Shown here: positions 1 to 6,600 of the stretch, piece by piece
Numbering within the stretch: position 1 is the first letter of the stretch
Layout: each line of letters opens with the position of its first letter
NCBI GenBank assembly: GCA_013205365.1
Contig: JABMNC010000009.1
Location: forward strand, 1 to 7,731
From: Cryomorphaceae bacterium
Lineage (GTDB): Bacteria > Bacteroidota > Bacteroidia > Flavobacteriales > Schleiferiaceae
DNA length: 7,731 nucleotides
Direction: 5' to 3'
The notes under the pieces: generated by a model
The model's database searches: none
What the model saw: only the letters and a program-made list of their open reading frames with translations
What the model was told of the DNA's origin: nothing
Translations under genes and position numbers: made by a program

Positions 1-1058
1 AAAAAGTTCATTGCAACCATAGCTACAAAGAGAGGCTTGTATTCGCCCTTAAACCTTGGCAGGTAGTAGGTGACTTCCTCAGGGATATTGGAGTACCATA
101 TGAGCATGTACTGACTGAACCATAGGTAGGTCCAGAACACACTGAATGCAAACATAAATTTACTCAAGTCGTGCTGGTGGTTCTCGTTGATCCAAGGCAA
201 GTGGTTGTTGAGGCGCAGGTACATAACCAAAAGGTTGAGCACCGTCATGGCCGTAACAAACATTCCCGCAAAGGTGTACCATCCGAACAGGGTTGAGAAC
301 CAGTGGGGGTCTACCGACATAACCCAGTCCCATGCGCTGGTAGAAGACGTTACCGCATAGAGCACGATAAAGGTTGCCGCCAGTTTGCGCTGGGTAAAGA
401 ACATATTTTGACCTTGAGGCAGAGCGTCTTCGCGCAAACTGTTGCGGCGAAGTAAATAGGCTGCGCCTGCCCAAATAACCAAATAGGCTAGGGTCCGCAA
501 GGCAAAGAAGGGCACATTGAGGTAGGCTTCCTTACCGGCAATAAGGGAATCGTAGTTCGGACTCGCGGGATCCATGATTCCTTCGGCCATCCAATGCCAG
601 AGGTGGTGCATGTGCATTCCGCCGGTTGCAATTAAGAACAGGATTCCGAGAATAGGAATTCCAACAAACATTGAAACAGCCTCAAAAACGCGAATTAGTC
701 CCACTGACCAGCCCACTTGGGCCGCGTACTGAATGGCTAAAAAGAAGAGTGTTCCGATGCCAATGCCCAAGAAGAATATGCTATTGACAAGGAATGCCGC
801 CCAAGGACGGTTTGCACTCAAGTCGTGACCATGATCTGAAGCATGTGCCTCGTCGGCATGTCCTTCCGCAGCATGTGCCTCGTCAGCATGAGCTTCCGTG
901 GCATGAGCAGGACTTTCATGGCCTTGAGCGACGGCTCCATGATCCCCTGATTCTGCATGAGAAGAGTAGTCCGTGTTAAAGCCAATAAGCAAAAACACCA
1001 AACCCACCAGCGTCAAGGAGCCGGCGAGGAGTTTCATTTTTGATGTGAATACAAACAT
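1..1058 (-). CDS. actF: ActF, second NrfD-like membrane subunit of alternative complex III (3' partial)
   Basis: Polytopic membrane subunit annotated in this phylum as quinol:cytochrome c oxidoreductase. It is related to ActC and is suggested to contribute to proton movement, though its role is less certain. The frame runs from ATG at 1058 to the window edge without a stop (352 codons), so the C-terminus is missing. The first helix is at about 10-27 ('SLTLVGLVFLLIGF'), followed by a hydrophilic His/Asp/Glu-rich loop (33-80) with tandem HAxEA units. Then come the conserved 'NRPWAAFLVNSIFF' helix (83-108) and further helices near 124-145, 182-203, 226-247, 255-281, 300-324 and 342 to the edge. 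Family residues visible include 'MHMHHLWHWM' (148-157), 'SAWDWVMSVDPHWFSTLFGWY' region (241-261), 'WINENHQHDLSKFMF' (289-303) and 'WFSQYMLIWYSNIPEE' (313-328). A second Met at residue 8 (1037) is a possible alternative start, but ACIII relatives keep a short segment before it. Confidence 0.94.
   Translation of the reverse strand, partial: MFVFTSKMKLLAGSLTLVGLVFLLIGFNTDYSSHAESGDHGAVAQGHESPAHATEAHADEAHAAEGHADEAHASDHGHDLSANRPWAAFLVNSIFFLGIGIGTLFFLAIQYAAQVGWSVGLIRVFEAVSMFVGIPILGILFLIATGGMHMHHLWHWMAEGIMDPASPNYDSLIAGKEAYLNVPFFALRTLAYLVIWAGAAYLLRRNSLREDALPQGQNMFFTQRKLAATFIVLYAVTSSTSAWDWVMSVDPHWFSTLFGWYTFAGMFVTAMTVLNLLVMYLRLNNHLPWINENHQHDLSKFMFAFSVFWTYLWFSQYMLIWYSNIPEEVTYYLPRFKGEYKPLFVAMVAMNF
841..905 (-). 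repeat. Tandem 30-base direct repeat inside actF coding a His-rich loop
   Basis: Bases 841-870 and 871-900 align end to end with 25 of 30 positions identical, and 901-905 start a third copy. In protein terms this is a run of five-residue units of the form His-Ala-x-Glu/Asp-Ala (HATEA, HADEA, HAAEG, HADEA, then HASDHGHD), residues 52-79 of ActF, between the first two membrane helices. The frame is kept because the unit length is divisible by three. His-rich loops at this place are common in ActF of Bacteroidota; the repeat suggests recent expansion by slippage or unequal recombination. Confidence 0.85.
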
Positions 1059-1075
1059 GTTGTGGTGCGTTTCGA

Positions 1076-1660
1076 TTAGGCGGCAGGTTGAGCAGCAGTA
1101 GTATCCGCTGCGGGAGCAGCGCCAGGAGCTTGTTCGGCACGAAGCTTCCAAACGTACTTAATAATCTTCCAGCGCTCCTCGTAGTTGAGCTGGGCGGCAT
1201 GCGAACCCATGTTGTTCTTGCCATACATGATTACGTGGTAGATGCTTCCGGGAGAAATGTCTGGGAGCTTGTCGGCTCCGTAGCCGGGTATGCCCAAAAT
1301 TTTCTCACGCTGCATCAGAATTCCGTTACCGTCGCCCTTTTCGCCATGGCAATGCGAGCAAAATTGACCGTAGAGCTCCTTACCTGCCTCGGCATCGAGG
1401 GTTTCGAAGTACGAGGGAACCGCTGAATTCGCGCGCGACTCGATATAGCCTTCGTTGGTATTGGCAATCATGTAGGGAACGTATCCGCGCGGAACCGTAC
1501 CGTCCACGGGGAGCTTAGTGGTACCCGGTTCGTAAGTCTGGTGGGCGGGAGAACGGTACATGTCGTCCATGTAGGTATAACCCGGAGTGGTCTTATCGCT
1601 ATTGCAGGAGCTGAGCAGCAAGGTGCTGACGGCAATCCAAAGAGTAGTCTTAATTCGCAT
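1076..1660 (-). CDS. actE: ActE, monoheme cytochrome c lipoprotein of alternative complex III
   Basis: Periplasmic monoheme cytochrome (194 residues) that is one exit point for electrons to the terminal oxidase. The ATG at 1660 gives a clean lipoprotein signal: 'MRIKTT', a hydrophobic core, and lipobox 'LSSC' with Cys19 as the lipidated residue. A longer frame starting at 1711 would put 17 extra residues before this signal and overlap actD by 47 bases, so it is rejected. The mature part has a Tyr/Pro-rich linker including 'YMDDMYRSPA' (30-39), a conserved ACIII ActE motif. The heme site CSHCH is at 101-105 in a class I cytochrome c fold, followed by 'GEKGDGNG', a 'GYGADKLPDISPGSIYHVI' segment and probable axial Met151 in 'NNMGSH'. 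The C-terminus (177-194) is an Ala/Pro-rich tail. actF starts 17 bases downstream. Confidence 0.94.
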   Translation of the reverse strand: MRIKTTLWIAVSTLLLSSCNSDKTTPGYTYMDDMYRSPAHQTYEPGTTKLPVDGTVPRGYVPYMIANTNEGYIESRANSAVPSYFETLDAEAGKELYGQFCSHCHGEKGDGNGILMQREKILGIPGYGADKLPDISPGSIYHVIMYGKNNMGSHAAQLNYEERWKIIKYVWKLRAEQAPGAAPAADTTAAQPAA

Positions 1661-1664
1661 GGGA

Positions 1665-2186
1665 TTAGGCTTCAGCAATTTCAACAGCACCCGACTTTTG
1701 AAGCGCCTCAATTAGGCCCTCGGCCGCCGGTAGCTCGACCATAAAGTAATCGTCCGTGGTACGGGGGTCCGGATTCTTGGCGTCTGCACCGGGGTATAGC
1801 CCATTGATAACTAAGTAGGTCCAGACCATTAAGTGCGCGGCAAAAAATACCGTCATCTCAAACAGGATTGGTACGAATGCGGGCATATTCATGGCCCAAT
1901 TGATGTTGGGTTTTCCGCCAATATTCTGCGGCCAGTCGCTGACCATCATGTACCAGGTTAGGGTCACGGCAACCGTTAGCCCAAAAAGTCCGTACATGAA
2001 TGCTGCCACGGCAATGCGAGACTCCTTAAGGCCCATGGCCTTGTCGAGCCCGTGAACCGGGAAGGGGGTGTATACTTCTGAAATTTTAAAGCCGGCCGCA
2101 CGAATCTGCTTCACAGCCGAAATCAGCACGTCGTCGTCGTGATACATCGCTCGTACTAACGGAACAGACTCAGTGCTGTGCGCCAT
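1665..2186 (-). CDS. actD: ActD, DUF3341-family membrane subunit of alternative complex III
   Basis: Small structural subunit (173 residues) found only beside ActC-type genes in ACIII clusters; it has no redox cofactor and is thought to hold the membrane part together. Residues 1-56 form a soluble domain with the family signature 'YTPFPVHGLDKAMGL' (39-53). Two membrane helices follow, about 58-82 and 102-128, joined by a loop containing 'WPQNIGGKPNINW'. The C-terminal tail (130-173) is acidic, with 'DPRTTDDYFM' and 'ELPAAEGLIEALQKSGA'. The chosen ATG at 2186 lies inside the end of actC, giving a 17-base overlap in another frame. The next Met (residue 14) would cut into the conserved 'MYHDDDVLISAV' strand region, so the longer form is preferred. 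actE starts four bases after the stop. Confidence 0.93.
   Translation of the reverse strand: MAHSTESVPLVRAMYHDDDVLISAVKQIRAAGFKISEVYTPFPVHGLDKAMGLKESRIAVAAFMYGLFGLTVAVTLTWYMMVSDWPQNIGGKPNINWAMNMPAFVPILFEMTVFFAAHLMVWTYLVINGLYPGADAKNPDPRTTDDYFMVELPAAEGLIEALQKSGAVEIAEA
2170..2186 (-). other. 17-base actC/actD coding overlap
   Basis: The actD ATG (2184-2186) is read before the actC stop TGA (2170-2172) in a different frame, so the two cistrons share 17 bases. No good Shine-Dalgarno precedes the actD start; the upstream mRNA is an A-rich stretch ('AGAAAAAACT') about 15 bases away. The overlap implies translational coupling of the two membrane subunits, which fits their fixed stoichiometry in the complex. 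Coupling is inferred, not shown. Confidence 0.75.
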
Positions 2187-3561
2187 GATCGTTGTGGAGT
2201 TTTTTCTGGACTTCGCCAGACGTTTTTAGAATGGTCTTGAGTTCTGCTTGAGCAATGACCGGGAAGGTGCGGGCATAAAGCAAAAAGAGGGTAAAGAAGA
2301 ATCCGATGGTGCCGACAAAGATGCCCACCTCAACAAAAGAGGGAGAGAACATCGACCAACTCGAAGGAAGGTAGTCGCGGTGCAGCGAGGTCACGATGAT
2401 TACAAAGCGCTCAAACCACATGCCGATGTTCACCACAATCGAGATCATAAAGGTGAATACCAGATTGGTCCTCAGCTTTTTGGACCACATTAACTGGGGA
2501 CTAAAGACATTGCAAGTCATCATGGACCAATAGGCCCACCAATAGGGACCCGTAGCACGGTTCAGGAATGCATACTGCTCGTACTCTACCCCACTGTACC
2601 AGGCGATAAAGAGTTCGGTAATGTAGGCAACTCCAACAATTGAACCCGTAACCATGATTACGATGTTCATCATCTCAATGTGCTGAATAGTGATGTAGTC
2701 CTCCATCTTAAAGACCTTGCGCACAATGAGCAAGAGGGTCTGAACCATGGCAAATCCTGAGAAAATTGCACCGGCAACGAAGTAGGGAGGGAAGATGGTC
2801 GTATGCCAGCCAGGAATCACGGAAGTCGCAAAGTCCATGGATACGATGGTGTGAACCGAGAGAACCAAGGGCGTTGCCAATCCGGCCAAAACCAGTGAAA
2901 CCTCTTCAAAACGCTGCCAAGCCTTGGCTTTTCCGCCCCATCCAAAAGATAAAATCTTGTAAATGTGCTTTTGCACCGGGTTGATGGCACGATCTCGGAC
3001 CATTGCAAAGTCCGGAATGAGTCCGACATACCAAAAAACGACCGAAACGGTAAGGTAGGTTGAGATGGCAAAAACGTCCCAAAGAAGGGGCGAATTAAAG
3101 TTCACCCAAAGGGAGCCGTATTGGTTTGGGATGGGGAAGACCCAGTAGGCCAGCCACACGCGACCCATGTGAAAGAGCGGAAACAAGCCAGCCTGAATTA
3201 CCGAAAAAATCGTCATGGCCTCCGCGGAACGGTTAATGGCCATGCGCCAACGCTGGCGGAACAGAAGTAGAACGGCAGAAATAAGCGTTCCGGCGTGGCC
3301 GATGCCTACCCACCATACGAAGTTGGTGATGTCCCAAGCCCAGCCTACGGTCTTGTTAAGGCCCCATACCCCAATGCCCGTAGCCACGGTGTAGGCCAGT
3401 GAGCCCACGCCCCAAAGGAACATGACTAGAGCAATAGAAAATGCTACCCACCAGGCACGCGGCGCAGCGGTCTCAATGGGACGTACTACGTCTTCGGTAA
3501 TCTGGTGGTAGCTCTTATCGCCTAGGATAAGCGGCTTGCGTTCGGTTGATTCGTAGTGCAT
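2170..3561 (-). CDS. actC: ActC, NrfD/PsrC-family membrane subunit of alternative complex III
   Basis: Integral membrane subunit (463 residues) that anchors ActB and is thought to hold the menaquinol oxidation site. Hydrophobicity read by eye gives ten helices, near residues 36-62, 79-101, 115-140, 158-180, 218-241, 256-281, 293-321, 339-359, 366-392 and 408-432, as expected for ACIII NrfD-like subunits. Charged or polar residues within or at the ends of helices include His90 ('GIGHAG'), His131 ('LFHMGR'), Asp162 ('LLWDVF'), His237 and Glu316. Some of these probably line the quinol site or a proton path; that is inference from the family. 'SMDFATSVIPGWHTT' (242-255) is a typical NrfD-family loop. 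The N-terminus (1-35) is hydrophilic and includes 'VVRPIE'. The start lies six bases after the actB stop with no clear Shine-Dalgarno, so translation is probably coupled. The 3' end overlaps actD. Confidence 0.95.
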   Translation of the reverse strand: MHYESTERKPLILGDKSYHQITEDVVRPIETAAPRAWWVAFSIALVMFLWGVGSLAYTVATGIGVWGLNKTVGWAWDITNFVWWVGIGHAGTLISAVLLLFRQRWRMAINRSAEAMTIFSVIQAGLFPLFHMGRVWLAYWVFPIPNQYGSLWVNFNSPLLWDVFAISTYLTVSVVFWYVGLIPDFAMVRDRAINPVQKHIYKILSFGWGGKAKAWQRFEEVSLVLAGLATPLVLSVHTIVSMDFATSVIPGWHTTIFPPYFVAGAIFSGFAMVQTLLLIVRKVFKMEDYITIQHIEMMNIVIMVTGSIVGVAYITELFIAWYSGVEYEQYAFLNRATGPYWWAYWSMMTCNVFSPQLMWSKKLRTNLVFTFMISIVVNIGMWFERFVIIVTSLHRDYLPSSWSMFSPSFVEVGIFVGTIGFFFTLFLLYARTFPVIAQAELKTILKTSGEVQKKLHNDHGAQH

Positions 3562-3567
3562 AACTGG

Positions 3568-6500
3568 TTAAGCGTTGCGAACTTTAGTCAGGTAAAACAC
3601 GGAAGGCTGCGTGCCAACTTCCTCGAGAAGGTGGTAGGCACGAGCGTCAGACTTGGCGGCACGAACGGCACTTTTGGCGTTGTTGACGTCCCCGAAGGTG
3701 ATTGACCCCGTGGAACAGGCCTCGGCACAGGCTACCGTAAATGCACCGTCAGGAATGGGTTGACCAACCTTTTTGGCTTCAAGCTTGGCATACTGCACGC
3801 GCTGAATGCACATGGAGCACTTCTCCATAACGCCTCGAGAGCGCACCGTTACGTCGGGGTTGAGAACCATACGACCAAAATCGTCTTGCGACGGGTTCAC
3901 GTCGGCAAACTGCTCGTTGGTGATGTAGTTGAACCAGTTGAATCGACGCACCTTGTAGGGGCAGTTGTTGGCGCAGTAGCGGGTTCCGATGCAGCGGTTG
4001 TAGGCCATGTGGTTAAGGCCTTCGCGCGAGTGCACAGTAGCTCCAACCGGGCAAACGGTCTCGCAGGGCGCATGGTTGCAGTGCTGGCACATCACTGGCT
4101 GAAACACGACCATTGGAGACTCCGAAGGCTCCTCCATTTGTGCGTACATCTCGATGCCACCGATATTCTCTTCAGCCGCACGATCCTTACTCATGTCGCT
4201 GCTGTAGTAGCGGTCAATTCGCAGCCAGTGCATGTCTCTCAGGTTGCGGATCTCTTCTTTACCGACTACCGGTACGTTGTTCTCGGCATTGCAGGCAACC
4301 ACGCAGGCGGCACAACCCGTGCAGCTCGTTAGGTCAATGCTCATGTTCCACATGTGCATCGTCTCGTGGTCGTGGTTAGCCCAAAGATTGGCCTCCTCTG
4401 CAGACTTCAAGCCGTCAATCGTGTGGAAGGTTGGCTTTTCGTTCCAGCTAGCCCCCGAGGGATCAGATACGAATTCGTTCAGATTCACCTCATTGACGAT
4501 GCGGCGGCCCATCATGGTGTGCCCGAGCTGTACTGTTGCAAACTCGTGCATGCCTTCTGCCTTACTGATTTCGACCTTGGCCGAACCAGTCGAAATTCCA
4601 AGAGCATAGGCACTAACGCCCCCGCCGTCGGCAACCTTACCGGCTGCACTGCGGCCGTATCCGTAGGCCAATCCAACCGTACCCGCCGTTTGGCCGGGTT
4701 GAATAAATACCGGAACATTCTCGAGAAGGCGCTTGCCGACCTTGATGCTGGCATAGCTTCCGTCCAGTGAACCGTCGCTGTTGGTCTCGTTCTCAAAACC
4801 CATAGCAAGCGCATCGGATGCGGCCACGGTTAGGTAGTTATCCCAAGTCAATCGGGTAATTGGGTCAGGGAGCTCCTGAAGCCAAGGATTATTTGCCTGA
4901 AATCCTGCACCGAGAGCGTTCTCATACAATGCGATTTCCATGCCCTCCGAAGGCTTTGCCAATTTGATTGATGCGGCCATTGCCATAGCGGCGGCGGCTG
5001 GCGTGCCTGAGATGGCGCCTGAGGAAACCGTTGATCCTCCGTCGTGCAGGGTCTTGTTCCAGTCAAGTCCCATGGCAGACGCAGAAGCAGCAACCTGATC
5101 TTTGGCGCTTCGAAGATCTCCTGAAACCGAACCGAGAACCTCCAGCAAGGGCATGCTGTTGAACAAATTCTTAATGGTCGGCTGAGCAATGCTGTACTCC
5201 CCTGCGGCCGGACGGTAGTCTGCCCAGGCCTCCAAAAAGTGTGGAATTGGCGCAGCGGCAGTGCAAAGCATAGCCGTCTCGTCCAAACGATCCGTCAGGG
5301 CCATGCTGAACTTGGCTCCGGCAATAGCCTTAGAAAAGTCCACCCTGAAATAGACCGGATTGGTTCCTGCAACCAAAAGAGTGCCCACGCGCTTGGCGCT
5401 CAGGTCCGCTATTAAATTGGAAAGGCGCGACTCATTACCGCGTCGAATGTAGACGGGTTTGTCGCTGCGAAGGGTTGTTCCAAACGAACCGAGGAGGCCG
5501 TTAAGGGCTGCTGCAAGCCTTGCCTGGTTCGCATCGTCGCCACCGACCAGTACCAGGGTCTTGCCTTTTGCGGACTTCATCTCCGACGCAAGCGATTGAA
5601 GGGCCTTGGTCAAATCGCCGCGAAGTCCAACCGAAGGAGCGCTGCCGCCGAGCTGGTTGATGAGGTAGGCCAAGGATGCCGAGACCTCAGAGGGCTTAAT
5701 CTTAATGCGCTTGTCGGCATTGCTTCCGGTAAGCGATAAATTGCTCTCGAGCTCTACGTGGCGAAGCATGCCAGTGCCTGGCTTACGGCGCGCAGCGTAG
5801 TCGCTGCTAACCTGCTGTGCCATACTCGATGCCAAGAAGTCACTGCCAAAAGACAGAACCAAGCTGGCGGCAGTTAGGTCTATCGAAGGAAGAGCACGAA
5901 CGCCGGTCAGGGATTCCCACACGTCAAGGGTATTGGACTGCGAAACCGCATCAAACTCCACGTGCTGAAAGTTGGGGTAGCCTTGGCGAAGACGCTCAAT
6001 GGCGGTCTGAAGCGAGGGGCTGTACACGCTCGAGGTCAGTAAAACGAATTGGGTTCCCTCGGCACGAGACTGGTCGGCAGACTTCTTGAGGGCAATAATC
6101 ATTGACGCCCAATCGGTATTTTTTTTGCCGAGGCGAGGCTCACGCAGACGGGCCGAATCATAAAGAGAAAGCACACTGGCTTGGGCTCGGGCGTTGGTCC
6201 CGCGGTTGAAACGGGCAGAATCTCCCGGTTCTAGCTTAATCGGTCGGCCTTCGCGCGTCTTTACTAAAACTGAAGCATAATCTTGGCCGTCGGTGTATGC
6301 TGTGGCATAAAAAGACGGAACCCCTGGAGTCAGCGTATCGGGCTGCACTACGTAGGGTACGCTCTCGATAATGGGCTGTTCGCAGGCGGCCAAGGTTGCG
6401 GCTGCAGTGCTGAAGCCCAAAAACTTCAAGAAATCGCGACGGCTTGTGGTGGAGTCGCTGCTGCTTGCCTCCGATAAGAATACATCAACAGGAATGTCTT

Positions 6501-6588
6501 GAGCGAACTCATTCTCGGCCAAACGCTGCGAAACCTCAGTATTCGCAAGTTGGTCGAAACTCTTCCAGTACACTTTATTACTTGCCAT
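3568..6588 (-). CDS. actB: ActB, Tat-exported iron-sulfur / molybdopterin-oxidoreductase-like subunit of alternative complex III
   Basis: Periplasmic subunit of 1006 residues that carries electrons from the quinol site (ActC) to the ActA hemes. The N-terminus has a conserved extended leader ('YWKSFDQL', residues 7-14), then a twin-arginine motif (Arg50-Arg51, 'SRRDFLKFLG'), a short hydrophobic stretch and a lipobox 'LAAC' with Cys69. This is the TAT-variant leader known for this family, and it suggests a lipid anchor. Residues about 75-740 resemble the catalytic subunit of molybdopterin enzymes but contain only one Cys (442) and no CxxCxxxC cluster motif, as expected for the cofactor-free ACIII domain. 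Residues about 748-970 form a ferredoxin domain with Cys at 756/759/762/766, 834/837/842/846, 866/872/876 and 924/927/954/958. These 15 ligands fit three 4Fe-4S clusters and one 3Fe-4S cluster. An AAGGA lies only two bases before the ATG, too close for an ideal ribosome site. The start is supported by the conserved leader. actC follows after six bases. Confidence 0.96.
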   Translation of the reverse strand: MASNKVYWKSFDQLANTEVSQRLAENEFAQDIPVDVFLSEASSSDSTTSRRDFLKFLGFSTAAATLAACEQPIIESVPYVVQPDTLTPGVPSFYATAYTDGQDYASVLVKTREGRPIKLEPGDSARFNRGTNARAQASVLSLYDSARLREPRLGKKNTDWASMIIALKKSADQSRAEGTQFVLLTSSVYSPSLQTAIERLRQGYPNFQHVEFDAVSQSNTLDVWESLTGVRALPSIDLTAASLVLSFGSDFLASSMAQQVSSDYAARRKPGTGMLRHVELESNLSLTGSNADKRIKIKPSEVSASLAYLINQLGGSAPSVGLRGDLTKALQSLASEMKSAKGKTLVLVGGDDANQARLAAALNGLLGSFGTTLRSDKPVYIRRGNESRLSNLIADLSAKRVGTLLVAGTNPVYFRVDFSKAIAGAKFSMALTDRLDETAMLCTAAAPIPHFLEAWADYRPAAGEYSIAQPTIKNLFNSMPLLEVLGSVSGDLRSAKDQVAASASAMGLDWNKTLHDGGSTVSSGAISGTPAAAAMAMAASIKLAKPSEGMEIALYENALGAGFQANNPWLQELPDPITRLTWDNYLTVAASDALAMGFENETNSDGSLDGSYASIKVGKRLLENVPVFIQPGQTAGTVGLAYGYGRSAAGKVADGGGVSAYALGISTGSAKVEISKAEGMHEFATVQLGHTMMGRRIVNEVNLNEFVSDPSGASWNEKPTFHTIDGLKSAEEANLWANHDHETMHMWNMSIDLTSCTGCAACVVACNAENNVPVVGKEEIRNLRDMHWLRIDRYYSSDMSKDRAAEENIGGIEMYAQMEEPSESPMVVFQPVMCQHCNHAPCETVCPVGATVHSREGLNHMAYNRCIGTRYCANNCPYKVRRFNWFNYITNEQFADVNPSQDDFGRMVLNPDVTVRSRGVMEKCSMCIQRVQYAKLEAKKVGQPIPDGAFTVACAEACSTGSITFGDVNNAKSAVRAAKSDARAYHLLEEVGTQPSVFYLTKVRNA

Positions 6589-6600
6589 AGTCCTTTTCGA

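Noticed and set aside
841..905. CRISPR-like or mobile repeat
   Set aside because: The 30-base units are directly adjacent with no spacers and lie in frame within actF, coding a His-rich loop.
1661..1711. Longer ActE start at 1711
   Set aside because: It adds a basic 17-residue segment ahead of a perfect lipoprotein signal and overlaps actD by 47 bases; the ATG at 1660 fits better.
3760..4332. 190-codon plus-strand open frame antisense to the ferredoxin part of actB
   Set aside because: Shadow of the Cys/His-rich coding sequence of ActB; low-complexity Ala/Val/His content and no recognisable domain.
3568..6588. Active molybdenum reductase (polysulfide, nitrate or formate type)
   Set aside because: The cofactor-cluster Cys motif is missing, the two subunits are fused into one chain, and the gene sits among actA, actC, actD, actE and actF, which together define ACIII.
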